A DNA stretch of 64,000 nt from Agrococcus lahaulensis DSM 17612 (GCF_000425105.1 NZ_AULD01000006.1:1-64000), one strand, 5' to 3'. Shown: positions 26,465 through 36,119, counted from the first letter of the stretch. Notes: generated from the sequence alone by a model not told the origin. Numbers and translations are program-made.

Positions 26465-29182
26465 GTGCTGAACGACCAGGACCCGTACTCGGCCCACGTG
26501 AACGACCCCGACCCGAGCGAGACCGCCGAGTGGCAGGAGTCGCTCACGCAGCTCGTCGAGGCGAACGGCCACCAGCGCGGGCGCGAGATCATGCTGAGCC
26601 TGCTCAAGCGCTCGAAGGAGCTGCACCTCGGCGTGCCGATGGTCCCGACGACGGACTACCTCAACACCATCGCGCCCGACGCGGAGGCCGAGTTCCCCGG
26701 CGACGAGGCGCTCGAGCGCACGTACCGCCGCTGGATCCGCTGGAACGCGGCCGTCATGGTGCACCGCGCGCAGGCGCCCGGCATCGGCGTCGGCGGCCAC
26801 ATCTCGACCTATGCCTCGTCGGCGTCGCTCTACGAGGTCGGTCTCAACCACTTCTTCCGCGGCCAGGACGCCCCCGGCGGCGGCGACCAGATCTTCTACC
26901 AGGGCCACGCCTCCCCCGGCATGTACGCTCGCGCGTTCCTCGAGGGCCGGCTGAGCGAGGCGCAGATGGACGCCTTCCGCCAGGAGAAGTCGAAGGCGCC
27001 CAACGGCATCCCCTCCTACCCGCACCCGCGGATGATGCCCGAGTTCTGGCAGTTCCCGACGGTGTCGATGGGCCTCGGCCCCATCAACGCGATCTACCAG
27101 GCGCAGGCCAACCGCTACCTCGTCAACCGCGGCATCAAGAGCGAGCTCGACTCGCAGGTGTGGGCGTTCCTCGGCGACGGCGAGATGGACGAGGTCGAGT
27201 CGCGCGGCGCGCTGCAGCTCGCCGCGAACGACGGCCTCGACAACCTCAACTTCGTCATCAACGCCAACCTCCAGCGCCTCGACGGCCCGGTCCGCGGCAA
27301 CGGCAAGATCATCCAGGAGCTCGAGTCGTTCTTCCGCGGGGCGGGCTGGAACGTCATCAAGGTCATCTGGGGCCGTGAGTGGGATGCGCTGCTCGAGCAG
27401 GACCACGAGGGCGCCCTCCGCGACCTCATGAACGCGACGCCGGATGGCGACTACCAGACGTACAAGGCGGAGTCGGGGCTGTTCGTGCGCGAGCACTTCT
27501 TCGGCCGCGACCCCCGCACGCTCGAGATGGTCAAGCACCTCACCGACGACGAGATCTGGGCGCTCAAGCGCGGCGGCCACGACTACCGGAAGGTCTACGC
27601 GGCCTACAAGGCGGCGACCGAGCACAAGGGCCAGCCGACCGTCATCATCGCGAAGACGATCAAGGGCTACGGCCTCGGCAAGAGCTTCGAGGGCCGCAAC
27701 GCGACCCACCAGATGAAGAAGCTCACGCTCGACGACCTCAAGTCGTTCCGCGACGCGATGCAGATCGACATCTCCGACAAGCAGCTCGAGAGCGACCCGT
27801 ACCACCCGCCGTACTGGAACCCCGGCATGGACTCCCCCGAGATCCAGTACATGCTCGAGCGCCGGCGCGAGCTCGGCGGCTTCACGCCCGAGCGCCGCTC
27901 GAAGCACACGATCATCCCGCTGCCCGAGGACAAGACCTACGACATGCCCAAGAAGGGCTCGGGCAAGCAGCAGGTCGCCACGACGATGGCCTTCGTGCGC
28001 CTGCTGAAGGACCTGCTGCGCGACAAGGGCTGGGGCGACCGCTTCGTGCCGATCATCCCCGACGAGGCCCGCACGTTCGGCATCGACGCGTTCTTCCCGA
28101 CCGCGAAGATCTACAACCCGCAGGGCCAGAACTACACGTCGGTCGACCGCGACCTGCTGCTGAAGTACCGCGAAGCGCCCGACGGGCAGATCGTGCACGT
28201 CGGCATCAACGAGGCCGGCGCGATGGCCGCGTTCACCGCCGCCGCGACGTCGTACTCGACGCACGGCGAGCCGCTCATCCCTATCTACGTCTTCTACTCG
28301 ATGTTCGGGTTCCAGCGCACCGGCGACTCGATCTGGGCCGCCGCCGACCAGATGGCGCGCGGCTTCCTCATCGGCGCGACCGCCGGCCGCACGACGCTCG
28401 CGGGCGAGGGCACGCAGCACGCCGACGGCCACTCGCCGCTCCTCGCGTCGACGAACCCCGCGGTGCTCGCCTACGACCCCGCCTACGGCTACGAGATCGC
28501 CCACATCACGCAGATGGGCATCGAGCGGATGTACGGCGAGGCTCCCGAGGACGTCATCGTCTACCTGACGGTCTACAACGAGCCGATGGTGCAGCCCGCC
28601 GAGCCCGAGGGCGTCGACGTCGAGGGCATCCGCCGCGGCATCCACCGCGTCTCGACGAGCGACCACCACCCGATCAAGGTGCAGCTGCTCGGCTCGGGCG
28701 TCGCCCTGCCGTGGCTCCACCACGCGCAGGAGATCCTCGGCACCGACTGGGGCATCTCGGCCGACATCTGGTCGGTCACGTCGTGGAGCGAGCTGCGCCG
28801 CGACGGCCTCGAGGCCGACGAGCACAACCTCCTGCACCCGCAGGAGCCCGCGAAGGTGCCATACGTCACGCAGCGCCTGTCGGAGGCCGACGGCCCGTTC
28901 GTCGCGACGAGCGACTACATGCGCGCGGTGCCCGACCAGATCCGCGAGTGGGTCCCGGGCGACTACGCGACGCTCGGCGCCGACGGCTTCGGCTTCGCCG
29001 ACACCCGCGCCGCGGCTCGCCGCTTCTTCAAGATCGACAGCCACTCCGTGGTCGTGCGCGCGCTCGACGCGCTCGCGAAGCAGGGCAAGGTGCCGCTCGG
29101 CATGGTGCAGCAGGCGATCGCGAAGTACAGCATCCACGACGTGAACGCGGGCATGTCCGGCACCGTCGGCGGCGACTCCTAG
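26465..29182 (+). CDS. aceE: Pyruvate dehydrogenase E1, homodimeric (AceE)
   Basis: ThDP-dependent E1p of 905 aa that decarboxylates pyruvate and acetylates the lipoyl group of E2. Seen are the ThDP motif [19 protein letters not shown] with [10 protein letters not shown], the catalytic [20 protein letters not shown], and [15 protein letters not shown] in the C-terminal part. No E2 gene follows; the E2 (sucB) and E3 (lpd) encoded at 5581-8892 are the likely partners, as in the mixed PDH/ODH supercomplex described in actinobacteria. Start GTG at 26465 has AGGAG 5 nt upstream. fasR follows at once, so acetyl-CoA production and fatty acid synthesis genes are physically linked. Confidence 0.97.
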   Translation: MLNDQDPYSAHVNDPDPSETAEWQESLTQLVEANGHQRGREIMLSLLKRSKELHLGVPMVPTTDYLNTIAPDAEAEFPGDEALERTYRRWIRWNAAVMVHRAQAPGIGVGGHISTYASSASLYEVGLNHFFRGQDAPGGGDQIFYQGHASPGMYARAFLEGRLSEAQMDAFRQEKSKAPNGIPSYPHPRMMPEFWQFPTVSMGLGPINAIYQAQANRYLVNRGIKSELDSQVWAFLGDGEMDEVESRGALQLAANDGLDNLNFVINANLQRLDGPVRGNGKIIQELESFFRGAGWNVIKVIWGREWDALLEQDHEGALRDLMNATPDGDYQTYKAESGLFVREHFFGRDPRTLEMVKHLTDDEIWALKRGGHDYRKVYAAYKAATEHKGQPTVIIAKTIKGYGLGKSFEGRNATHQMKKLTLDDLKSFRDAMQIDISDKQLESDPYHPPYWNPGMDSPEIQYMLERRRELGGFTPERRSKHTIIPLPEDKTYDMPKKGSGKQQVATTMAFVRLLKDLLRDKGWGDRFVPIIPDEARTFGIDAFFPTAKIYNPQGQNYTSVDRDLLLKYREAPDGQIVHVGINEAGAMAAFTAAATSYSTHGEPLIPIYVFYSMFGFQRTGDSIWAAADQMARGFLIGATAGRTTLAGEGTQHADGHSPLLASTNPAVLAYDPAYGYEIAHITQMGIERMYGEAPEDVIVYLTVYNEPMVQPAEPEGVDVEGIRRGIHRVSTSDHHPIKVQLLGSGVALPWLHHAQEILGTDWGISADIWSVTSWSELRRDGLEADEHNLLHPQEPAKVPYVTQRLSEADGPFVATSDYMRAVPDQIREWVPGDYATLGADGFGFADTRAAARRFFKIDSHSVVVRALDALAKQGKVPLGMVQQAIAKYSIHDVNAGMSGTVGGDS

Positions 29183-29267
29183 GCGGCCGCCGCTGACCGC
29201 TGACGCCGAGCTGAAGGCGCAGCAGCTCGCGTGGCTGCGCCGCACCTCCGGCGACCTCGCGACGCAA

Positions 29268-30434
29268 GTGATGCGCGCGCTCGACGACCGGCTGCCGTGG
29301 TACCGGACGATGCCGCCCTCCCGGCGGAGCGCCGTCGGCCTCGTCGCGCAATCGGGCATCACGTCGTTCATCGCGTGGCACGAGGACCCGGAGGCGCAGC
29401 CGTGGATCGCGGCTGACGTCTTCGCGGCCGCGCCGCGCGAGCTGCTGCGCAGCGTGAGCCTGCAGCAGACGCTGCAGCTCATCCGCACCGTCGTGTCGGT
29501 CTTCGAGGAGCGCATCGGCGACGCCGACCCGGCGATGCGCGAGCCGATCCTGCGCTACTCGCGCGAGATCGCGTTCGCGGCCGCCGACGTCTACGCGCGC
29601 GCCGCGGAGTCGCGCGGGCTGTGGGACGCGCGCCTCGAGGCGCTCGTGGTCGACTCGATCCTCACGGGCGAGCACGACGACGAGCTCCCGAGCCGCTCGG
29701 CCGCGCTCGGCTGGCACGGCCGGGGCGAGTGCGCCGTGCTCGTGGGCGTCGCCCCGCGCATCCTCGACGTCGACGTCGTGCGCCGGAAGGCGAGGCATGC
29801 CGGATGCGACGTGCTGGTCGGGGTGCAGGGCACCCGGCTGGTCGTCGTCATCGGCCGCGAGGCCGCGAGCGAGGACGAGCGCGAGCCGGAGCCGATCGAG
29901 TTCCTCGCGATCGCCGCGCAGCTCGCGGAGGGCTTCGGCGAGGGGCACCTCGTGCTCGGCCCCGCGGTGCCGGGCATCACCGACGCGGCGAGGAGCGCGA
30001 AGGCCGCACTGGCGGGCTTCGCGGTCGCCGACGCGTGGCGGCGCACGCCGCGGCCGGTACGCGCCGACGACCTGCTGCCCGAGCGCGCGCTCGCCGGCGA
30101 TCCGCTCGCCCGCCAACAGCTCGTGCGCACCGTCTACCAGCCGCTGCGCGACCACTCCTCCGACCTGCTCGCGACGCTCGCGTGCTACCTCGACACCGGC
30201 CGCTCGCTCGAGGCGACAGCGCGAGAGCTCTTCGTGCACCCCAACACCGTGCGCTATCGGCTGAAGCGCATCAGCGAGATCATCGGCTGGGACGCGACGG
30301 GTGCTCGCGAGGCGCTCGCCCTGCACACCGCGATCATCCTCGGCGCGATCCACGACGCCTCGCGCGAGCGCGCCCAGCGGCCGCCGCAGCCGAGCCGCCA
30401 TGCCTCCTCGGGCAAGGGGACGGTGGGAGGATGA
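29268..30434 (+). CDS. fasR: PucR/CdaR-like regulator of fatty acid synthesis (FasR)
   Basis: Transcription regulator of 388 aa or more. The C-terminus has the PucR helix-turn-helix: LACYLDTGRSLEATARELFV then HPNTVRYRLKRISEIIGWD (about residues 320-360). The position directly before fabD-fabH-acpP-fabF matches Streptomyces FasR, an activator of that operon. The first credible start in frame is GTG 29268, but the frame upstream (LKAQQLAWLRRTSGDLATQ, from about 29193) reads like protein of this family, and has no ATG/GTG, so a CTG start at 29193 or 29211 is possible. fabD overlaps the stop (ATGA). Confidence 0.88.
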   Translation: MMRALDDRLPWYRTMPPSRRSAVGLVAQSGITSFIAWHEDPEAQPWIAADVFAAAPRELLRSVSLQQTLQLIRTVVSVFEERIGDADPAMREPILRYSREIAFAAADVYARAAESRGLWDARLEALVVDSILTGEHDDELPSRSAALGWHGRGECAVLVGVAPRILDVDVVRRKARHAGCDVLVGVQGTRLVVVIGREAASEDEREPEPIEFLAIAAQLAEGFGEGHLVLGPAVPGITDAARSAKAALAGFAVADAWRRTPRPVRADDLLPERALAGDPLARQQLVRTVYQPLRDHSSDLLATLACYLDTGRSLEATARELFVHPNTVRYRLKRISEIIGWDATGAREALALHTAIILGAIHDASRERAQRPPQPSRHASSGKGTVGG

Positions 30435-31360
30435 ACGACGTGATCGTCATCGTCGCTCCCGGGCAGGGCTCCCAGAAGCCCGGCTTCCTCTCCCCCTGGC
30501 TCGAGCTGCCCGGCGCGAGGGCGCGGCTCGCCGCGCTCGGCGAGGCCGCGGGCATCGACCTCATCGAGCACGGCACCGTGAGCGACGCCGACACGATCCG
30601 CGACACGCGCGTCGCCCAGCCGCTCATCGTCGCCGCGGGCATCCTCGCGCTCGACGCCCTCGGCGAGCGCGCGAGCCTCGCGAGCGGCGTCGCGGGCCAC
30701 TCCGTGGGCGAGATCACCGCCGCGGTCGCCGCGGGCGTGCTCGAGGCCGAGGATGCGATGGCGCTCGTCGGCGAGCGCTCGCGCGCGATGGCGGATGCGG
30801 CCGCGCAGACCCCCACGGGCATGGCGGCCGTGATCGGCGCCGATGAGATGGAGCTCGAGACGCGGCTCGCCGAGCTCGGCCTCCAGCCGGCGAACTACAA
30901 CGGCGGCGGCCAGATCGTCGTCGCCGGCCCGCTCGACGCGCTCGAGGCGCTCGGCGAGGCGCCGCCCGCGCGCGCTCGCGTCATCCCGCTCCAGACCGCC
31001 GGCGCCTTCCACACGAGCTTCATGGAGCCCGCCGTCGAGCGCTTCCGCGCGAAGGCCGCATCCACGCCGACCGCCGACCCGACCACGACGCTGTGGACGA
31101 ATCGCGACGGCAGCGCCGTCGAGCGCGGCGCGGAGTTCCTCGAGCTCATCGTCGGGCAGCTCTCGAGCCCCGTGCGCTGGGACCTGTGCATGGCCGCCTT
31201 CCAGGAGGCGGGCGTGACCGGCATCATCGAGCTCGCGCCCGCGGGGGCCCTCGTCGGCCTCGCGAAGCGCGGCCTGCGCGGCGTGCCCGCGGTCGGCGTG
31301 AGCTCCCCCGACGACCTGGAGGCAGCCGCCCGGCTGCTGGAGAGCGGAGCCGCAGCATGA
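30431..31360 (+). CDS. fabD: Malonyl-CoA:ACP transacylase
   Basis: FAS II enzyme of 309 aa that loads malonyl groups on AcpP. It has the oxyanion VAPGQGSQ start, the nucleophile in GVAGHSVGEITAAVAAG (S91), the Arg of VGERSRAM and the catalytic His in AGAFHTSFM. It is translationally coupled to fasR and fabH (both ATGA overlaps), so the whole fas cluster is one operon. Confidence 0.96.
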   Translation: MNDVIVIVAPGQGSQKPGFLSPWLELPGARARLAALGEAAGIDLIEHGTVSDADTIRDTRVAQPLIVAAGILALDALGERASLASGVAGHSVGEITAAVAAGVLEAEDAMALVGERSRAMADAAAQTPTGMAAVIGADEMELETRLAELGLQPANYNGGGQIVVAGPLDALEALGEAPPARARVIPLQTAGAFHTSFMEPAVERFRAKAASTPTADPTTTLWTNRDGSAVERGAEFLELIVGQLSSPVRWDLCMAAFQEAGVTGIIELAPAGALVGLAKRGLRGVPAVGVSSPDDLEAAARLLESGAAA

Positions 31361-32370
31361 CGAGCACCACGGGCAAGCCCAACCTGTCGAGCCTTCCCAC
31401 CCGCGCCGGGGCACGCATCCTCTCCGTCGGCGCCGCGCGCGGTGACCGCGAGGTGCCCAACGACGACCTCGTCGGCCCGATCGACTCCTCCGACGAGTGG
31501 ATCCGGCAGCGCACCGGCATCATCAGCCGCGTGCGCGCATCCGAGGGCATCGAGGCCGTCGACCTCGCCGAGACGGCCGCGAAGGAGGCGCTCGAGCGCG
31601 CCGGCATCGACGGCGCGAAGATCGACGCGGTGATCGTCTCGACCATCAGCAACACGGTCCAGACGCCCTCGATGGCGGCGCTCCTCACCGAGCGCATCGG
31701 CGCGACCCCGGCACCCGCGTTCGACATCTCGGCCGCGTGCGCCGGCTATGCCTACGGCGTCGCCCAGGCCGACGCGCTCGTGCGCAGCGGCATGGCCGAG
31801 CACGTGCTCGTCGTCGGCGTCGAGAAGCTCTCCGAGATCGTCGACCCGACCGACCGCTCCATCAGCTTCCTGCTCGGCGACGGCGCGGGCGCCGTCGTCA
31901 TCGGCCCCTCCGACGAGCCCGGCATCAGCCCCTCCGTGTGGGGCTCCGACGGCGGCCAGTGGGACACCATCCGCATGACCAACACGCTCGGCTCGATGCG
32001 CGAGGGCGCCGCGTGGCCGACGCTCCGCCAGGACGGCCAGAAGGTCTTCCGCTGGGCCGTGTGGGAGATGGCGAAGAAGGCGCGCGAGGCGCTCGACGCC
32101 GCCGGCATCGAGCCCGGCGACCTCGCCGCGTTCATCCCCCACCAGGCGAACATGCGCATCATCGACGAGTTCGCGAAGCAGCTGAAGCTGCCCGAGTCGG
32201 TCGTGATCGCCCGCGACATCGCGACGACCGGCAACACCTCGGCGGCATCCATCCCGCTCGCGATGCACCGCATCCTCGAGGAGCACCCCGAGCTCTCGGG
32301 CGGCCTGGCGCTGCAGATCGGCTTCGGCGCCGGTCTCGTGTACGGCGCCCAGGTCGTGGTCCTCCCCTAG
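31357..32370 (+). CDS. fabH: Beta-ketoacyl-ACP synthase III
   Basis: Condensing enzyme of 337 aa that starts fatty acid chains from acyl-CoA and malonyl-ACP. The triad is visible: Cys128 in DISAACAGYAYG, His in FIPHQANMRII and Asn in TGNTSAASIP. An N-terminal extension of about 20 residues precedes the core. It overlaps fabD by 4 bp. In actinobacteria this enzyme usually also accepts branched-chain primers, which fits the iso/anteiso lipids of Microbacteriaceae, but substrate preference cannot be read from the sequence. Confidence 0.96.
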   Translation: MTSTTGKPNLSSLPTRAGARILSVGAARGDREVPNDDLVGPIDSSDEWIRQRTGIISRVRASEGIEAVDLAETAAKEALERAGIDGAKIDAVIVSTISNTVQTPSMAALLTERIGATPAPAFDISAACAGYAYGVAQADALVRSGMAEHVLVVGVEKLSEIVDPTDRSISFLLGDGAGAVVIGPSDEPGISPSVWGSDGGQWDTIRMTNTLGSMREGAAWPTLRQDGQKVFRWAVWEMAKKAREALDAAGIEPGDLAAFIPHQANMRIIDEFAKQLKLPESVVIARDIATTGNTSAASIPLAMHRILEEHPELSGGLALQIGFGAGLVYGAQVVVLP

Positions 32371-32406
32371 ACTTCAACCCGTCCGACCGACAGAAGGAGA
32401 CATCCC

Positions 32407-32658
32407 GTGGCCTACACCAAGGACGAGGTCCTCGCAGGGCTCGCCGACCTCGTGAACGACGAGACCGGCATCGCTACCGAGAACGTCCAGCTCGAGAAGT
32501 CGTTCACCGACGACCTCGACATCGACTCGATCTCGATGATGACCATCGTCGTGAACGCCGAGGAGAAGTTCGACGTCAAGATCCCGGACGACGAGGTCAA
32601 GAACCTCAAGACCGTCCAGGACGCGGTCGACTACATCACGAACGCCCAGGCTGCCTGA
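32407..32658 (+). CDS. acpP: Acyl carrier protein
   Basis: Acidic 83-aa carrier. The phosphopantetheine serine is S41 in DDLDIDSISMM (the general family motif is DSL; here DSI). GAAGGAGA lies 8 nt before the GTG start. fabH ends 36 bp upstream. A strong hairpin follows the stop and may give more acpP than fabF message. Confidence 0.96.
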   Translation: MAYTKDEVLAGLADLVNDETGIATENVQLEKSFTDDLDIDSISMMTIVVNAEEKFDVKIPDDEVKNLKTVQDAVDYITNAQAA

Positions 32659-32672
32659 GGCCTGTTCGACTG

Positions 32673-32703
32673 CGCGTGCGGCCGGGTCGACCGGCCGCAC
32701 GCG
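32673..32703 (+). terminator. Strong hairpin between acpP and fabF
   Basis: Perfect 13-bp stem, CGCGTGCGGCCGG (32673-32685) with its complement 32691-32703, loop of 5 nt. It lies between the acpP stop (32658) and the fabF ribosome binding site (32712). It has no U-run. A partial terminator or a 3'-end-stabilising structure for the acpP message is likely. Confidence 0.7.
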
Positions 32704-32721
32704 CGATCTGTGAGGAGAGGC

Positions 32722-33957
32722 ATGACGAAGAAGATCGTCATCACCGGCATCGGCGCCACGTCGCCCATCGGCGGCACCGCTCGCGAGAGCTGGCAGGCGC
32801 TGCTCGCCGGCGAGTCCGGCGCGCGCTCGCTCGAGCACGAGTGGGTCCAGGAGCTGCAGCTGCCCGTCACGTTCGCCGCCGAGGCGAAGGTGCGCCCTGA
32901 CACGGTGCTCGAGCGCCCGGTCGCGAAGCGCCTCGACCCCTCGAGCCAGCTCGCGCTCGTCGCCGCGAAGGAGGCGTTCGCAGACGCCGGCTCTCCTGAG
33001 ATCGACCCCGAGCGCCTCGGCGTCGACTTCTCGACCGGCATCGGCGGCCTCTGGACGCTGCTCGACGCCTGGGACACGCTGCGCGAGCGCGGCCCCCGGC
33101 GAGTGCTGCCCATGACGGTGCCGATGCTCATGCCCAACGCGCCGTCGGCCGCGATCTCGATGCACTTCCAGGCGCGCGCCTACGCGCGGACCGTCGCCGC
33201 CGCGTGCGCCTCGAGCACCGAGGCGCTCGTGAACGCCTACGAGCACCTGCAGGCGGGCCTCGCCGACGTCGTGCTCGCCGGCGGCAGCGAGTCGGCGATC
33301 CACCCGCTGACGCTCGCCGCGTTCTCGTCGATGCAGGCGCTCTCGCGCCGCAACGACGACCCGGCCACCGCCTCCCGCCCCTACGACATCGCCCGCGACG
33401 GGTTCGTCATGGGCGAGGGCGCCGCCGTGCTCGTCGTCGAGACCGAGGAGCACGCGCTCGCACGCGGCGCGAAGATCTACGCCGAGCTCGCCGGCGGCGG
33501 CGTCACGGCCGATTCGTACCACATCACCGCGCCCGAGCCCGAGGGCCTCGGCGCAAGCCGTGCGGTGCACATGGCGCTCGAGGCCGCGGGTGCGACGCCC
33601 GACGAGGTCACGCACATCAACGCGCACGCGACGTCGACCCCCGTCGGCGACGTCGCCGAGGTGCGCGCGCTCGAGCGCGTGTTCGGCGAGCGCGTGCGCG
33701 AGATCCCCGTCTCGGCGACGAAGGCGGCCCACGGCCACCTGCTCGGCGGCACGGGCGCGCTCGAGGCGATCTTCACCGCGCTCGCGGTGCAGGAGCGCCA
33801 GGCACCGCCGACGATCAACGTCACGGAGCAGGACCCCGACGCGCCGCTGCGCATCTCGGGCGCCCCGATGCCGCTCGGCGACGAGCCGCAGCTCGCGGTG
33901 TCGAACTCGTTCGGCTTCGGCGGCCACAACGCCGTCATCGCGATCCGCTCGGTCTGA
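32722..33957 (+). CDS. fabF: Beta-ketoacyl-ACP synthase II
   Basis: Elongating condensing enzyme of 411 aa, last gene of the FAS II operon. The active site has Cys in AAACASSTEAL and the two His in NAHATSTPVGD and KAAHGHLLGGTGA. GAGGAGAGG lies just before the ATG at 32722; the slightly longer frame from 32710 would place the start inside the ribosome binding site. No ketoreductase, dehydratase or enoyl reductase is encoded here, as usual for this actinobacterial cluster. Confidence 0.96.
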   Translation: MTKKIVITGIGATSPIGGTARESWQALLAGESGARSLEHEWVQELQLPVTFAAEAKVRPDTVLERPVAKRLDPSSQLALVAAKEAFADAGSPEIDPERLGVDFSTGIGGLWTLLDAWDTLRERGPRRVLPMTVPMLMPNAPSAAISMHFQARAYARTVAAACASSTEALVNAYEHLQAGLADVVLAGGSESAIHPLTLAAFSSMQALSRRNDDPATASRPYDIARDGFVMGEGAAVLVVETEEHALARGAKIYAELAGGGVTADSYHITAPEPEGLGASRAVHMALEAAGATPDEVTHINAHATSTPVGDVAEVRALERVFGERVREIPVSATKAAHGHLLGGTGALEAIFTALAVQERQAPPTINVTEQDPDAPLRISGAPMPLGDEPQLAVSNSFGFGGHNAVIAIRSV

Positions 33958-33971
33958 GCCCGCGAAGCGCC

Positions 33972-34001
33972 GAGGCCCCCGCTGCTCGCAACGGGGGCCT
34001 C
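33972..34001. terminator. Bidirectional terminator between fabF and DUF3145 gene
   Basis: Perfect 10-bp stem GAGGCCCCCG (33972-33981) with 33992-34001 and a 10-nt loop. It lies 15 bp after fabF and 16 bp after the convergent DUF3145 gene, so it can serve both strands. Confidence 0.8.
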
Positions 34002-34016
34002 ATCGTGCTGGGCGCG

Positions 34017-34544
34017 TCAGCCGACGCGGTGCAGCCACGCGACGGGCGATGCGTCGGAGGCGTGGCGGTAGCCCTCGAGGTCGCGGTCCCACGGGCCGGC
34101 CATCGCCTCGTCGAGCTCGGCGAGGAGCGCGCGCGAGTCGGGGCCGGCGGCCTCGATCGCGCTGCGGATGCGGTCCTCCGGCACAAGCAGGGAACCGGCG
34201 GCGTCGATGCGGCGCGCGGCGATGCCGAGCTGCGGCGTGTGCATCCAGCGCATGCCGTCGCTGCCCGGCGTGGGGTCCTCCGTCACCTCGAAGCGCACGT
34301 CGCGCCAGCCGGCGAGGGCGCTCGCGATCGACGCGCCGGTGCCGACCGGGCCCGTCCAGTGCACCTCGGTGCGCTCGGCGCCGGGCTCGGCGGGCTGCGG
34401 CTGCCACACGAAGCGCAGCGCGTCGCCCACGGCCTGGCCGATCGCCCACTCGAGGTGGGTGCGCATGGCGCGCTGGGACGCGTGGATCCAGACGACCCCC
34501 GCGGTGGTCGCGGGACGTCGCCTGAGCATGTTCGCAGCAGTCAT
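34017..34544 (-). CDS. DUF3145 family protein
   Basis: Protein of 175 aa of the actinobacterial DUF3145 family: it has GVVWIHASQRAMRTHLEWAI at the start, then LRFVWQPQPAEPG and MRWMHTPQLGI in the middle. Function is unknown. Its position immediately after the FAS II operon, in convergent orientation, is common in actinobacteria and is the main contextual hint. The ATG is preceded by GGGAGA. The upstream region is the second repeat array. Confidence 0.88.
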   Translation of the reverse strand: MTAANMLRRRPATTAGVVWIHASQRAMRTHLEWAIGQAVGDALRFVWQPQPAEPGAERTEVHWTGPVGTGASIASALAGWRDVRFEVTEDPTPGSDGMRWMHTPQLGIAARRIDAAGSLLVPEDRIRSAIEAAGPDSRALLAELDEAMAGPWDRDLEGYRHASDASPVAWLHRVG

Positions 34545-34618
34545 CGTCTCTCCCTCGTTCGATGCGACTTCCCCATCGGTCGAACGAGCCCGAGTCGATG
34601 CCTCGAGTGTGGCACACG

Positions 34619-35013
34619 CGGGCTGCGAACTCCAAGCGTGTCATTCGTCGCGGATCGTCGAGCACCGCGCGTGGCGTCACCCATCGACCGCTCGTCGAGC
34701 ACCGCGCGAAGCGTCGCCCAGCCACCCGTTCGTCGAGCACCGCGCGAAGCGTCGCCCAGCCACCCGTTCGTCGAGTAGCGCGCGAAGCGTCGCCCAGCCA
34801 CCCGTTCGTCGAGTAGCTCGCGAAGCGCGCGTATCGAGACGGGCGCGATCGGTCTCGATACGCCGCCTGCGGCGGCTACTCGACCGACGAGGGGGCGGCG
34901 GCTACTCGACCGACGAGGGGGCGGCGGCTACTCGACCACCGAGGGTGCGGCGGCTACTCGACCACCGAGGGTGCGGCGGCTACTCGACCGACGGATGGTG
35001 CCGGCGGCGGCTA
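34619..35013. repeat. Asymmetric palindromic repeat array (38-bp and 26-bp periods)
   Basis: No gene here. A core palindrome (34807-34889) is the same type as at 19471. To its left, the left arm has expanded as three 38-bp tandem copies starting at 34693, 34731 and 34769 (start CGTCGAGCACCGCGCGAAGC). To its right, the right arm has expanded as five 26-bp copies at 34869, 34895, 34921, 34947 and 34973 (GCGGCGGCTACTCGACCGAC) plus a partial copy to 35013. Left copies differ from each other by few bases. The last copy contains the stop codon of the DUF1684 gene. A degenerate stretch continues to about 34619. Confidence 0.9.
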
Positions 35014-35847
35014 CTCGGCCGGCGCGGACTCCGCGAAGATCGGCCGCTGCTCGCCCGCCTCGATCGGGAAGGCGAGGCGGTTGCCCGCCGGCGGCAGCGG
35101 GCAGTTGAACTGGTCGCTCATCGCGCACGGCGGCACGATCGCGCGGTTGAAGTCGAGCTCGACGGTGCCGTCCTGCCGCGGCTTGACGAACAGGAAGCGG
35201 CCGACGTCGTAGGTCGCCTGCCCCGTCGTCGCGTCGGCGAAGACGATCTGCAGGCTGTCGCCGTCCGGGAGCGCGACGAGCTCGACCTCGGCGCCCTCGT
35301 GCTCGAAGCGGATCGTGCCGGGCGAGACGCCCTGCCGCATCGAGCCGCCCTGCGACTTGCCGTACTCGAAGGCGACGCCGCCCTCGACGGGCTCGAACGT
35401 GCCCTGCTTGACCCACGCGGGGTCGTAGTCGTAGGTCGAGATACCGTCGAAGCCGCGCTCCTCGGCCGCCTCGGCATCCCACACGCGCAGCGCGAACCGG
35501 CCGTGGAAGTCGGGACCGATCACGAACGCGGTCCGGCGGTCGTCGAAGCGCACGGAGCTCGGCGTCATCGAGTCGTGGCTGTAGACGATCGCCGCCCCGT
35601 CGACGAGCTGGCCGTCCACGACGATCTCGGCCGACGCATCCGCCGTCACCTGCAGCCCGTCACCCGCGGGCGAGGGCGCCCACGTGCCCGGCACGCCCTC
35701 GATCTCGGTCGACTCCGCGACCCACGCGGTGGCGACGAGGGCGACGGCGCCCTGCGGGCCGCGCACGCTCGCGTCGCGCTTGCGGCGGAAGGCGAGGTGC
35801 GACTCGGGCACGGTGGTGTCGGGGCTCGTGACGGCGGCGTCGGTCAT
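35011..35847 (-). CDS. DUF1684 family protein
   Basis: Soluble protein of 278 aa. It carries the DUF1684 landmarks: YDYDPAWVKQGTFEPVEG, then FFADAT-like VFADATTGQATYDVGRFLF and the final FNRAIVPPCAMSDQFNCPLP with two Cys and NRLAFPIEAGE. Function unknown. The ATG follows TAGGCT (complement of 35854-35859) by 6 nt, suggesting leaderless translation. The stop codon TAG (complement of 35011-35013) is part of the repeat sequence CGAGTAGC. Confidence 0.88.
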   Translation of the reverse strand: MTDAAVTSPDTTVPESHLAFRRKRDASVRGPQGAVALVATAWVAESTEIEGVPGTWAPSPAGDGLQVTADASAEIVVDGQLVDGAAIVYSHDSMTPSSVRFDDRRTAFVIGPDFHGRFALRVWDAEAAEERGFDGISTYDYDPAWVKQGTFEPVEGGVAFEYGKSQGGSMRQGVSPGTIRFEHEGAEVELVALPDGDSLQIVFADATTGQATYDVGRFLFVKPRQDGTVELDFNRAIVPPCAMSDQFNCPLPPAGNRLAFPIEAGEQRPIFAESAPAE

Positions 35848-35879
35848 GCCTCAAGCCTATCGATCCCTATGCTCGCGGC

Positions 35880-36071
35880 ATGGCGCAGCGCATCTGGATC
35901 GTCCAGCACGACGAGTCACCCGACAACACGGTGCTCGGCGTCTTCGACGACGAGACGGCAGCCGACCGGTTCGCGAAGGAGGTCCAGGATCGCTGGACCA
36001 ACGGCGTGCTCATCGCGTCTCACGAGATCGGGTACCGCTACGACGCTGGCAGCTACCGCTTCGGTCCCTGA
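35880..36071 (+). CDS. Small protein of unknown function (63 aa)
   Basis: Protein starting MAQRIWIVQHDESPDNTVLG and continuing DDETAADRFAKEVQDRW, then a Tyr-rich C-terminus. The pattern (hydrophobic start, FDDE...A..F) resembles short proteins of the YCII-like/SPOR-like size class, but no family is certain. ATG 35880 lies 6 nt after TATGCT (35868-35873) with no Shine-Dalgarno, so it is a leaderless candidate. Divergent from the DUF1684 gene with only 32 bp between the starts, so the two promoters face each other back to back. Confidence 0.7.
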   Translation: MAQRIWIVQHDESPDNTVLGVFDDETAADRFAKEVQDRWTNGVLIASHEIGYRYDAGSYRFGP

Positions 36072-36119
36072 GCGGAAGCCCATCGCTCGCGTGTCGGCGC
36101 GACCGCCTAGCGTGAGGCC

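Noticed and set aside
29202-33957. Possible polyketide or secondary metabolite cluster
   Set aside because: The gene set fasR-fabD-fabH-acpP-fabF is the standard primary fatty acid operon; no tailoring genes are present.
34693-34998. CRISPR-like appearance of the 38-bp and 26-bp arrays
   Set aside because: The copies are head to tail with no unique spacers and no cas genes nearby; they extend the arms of a palindrome.
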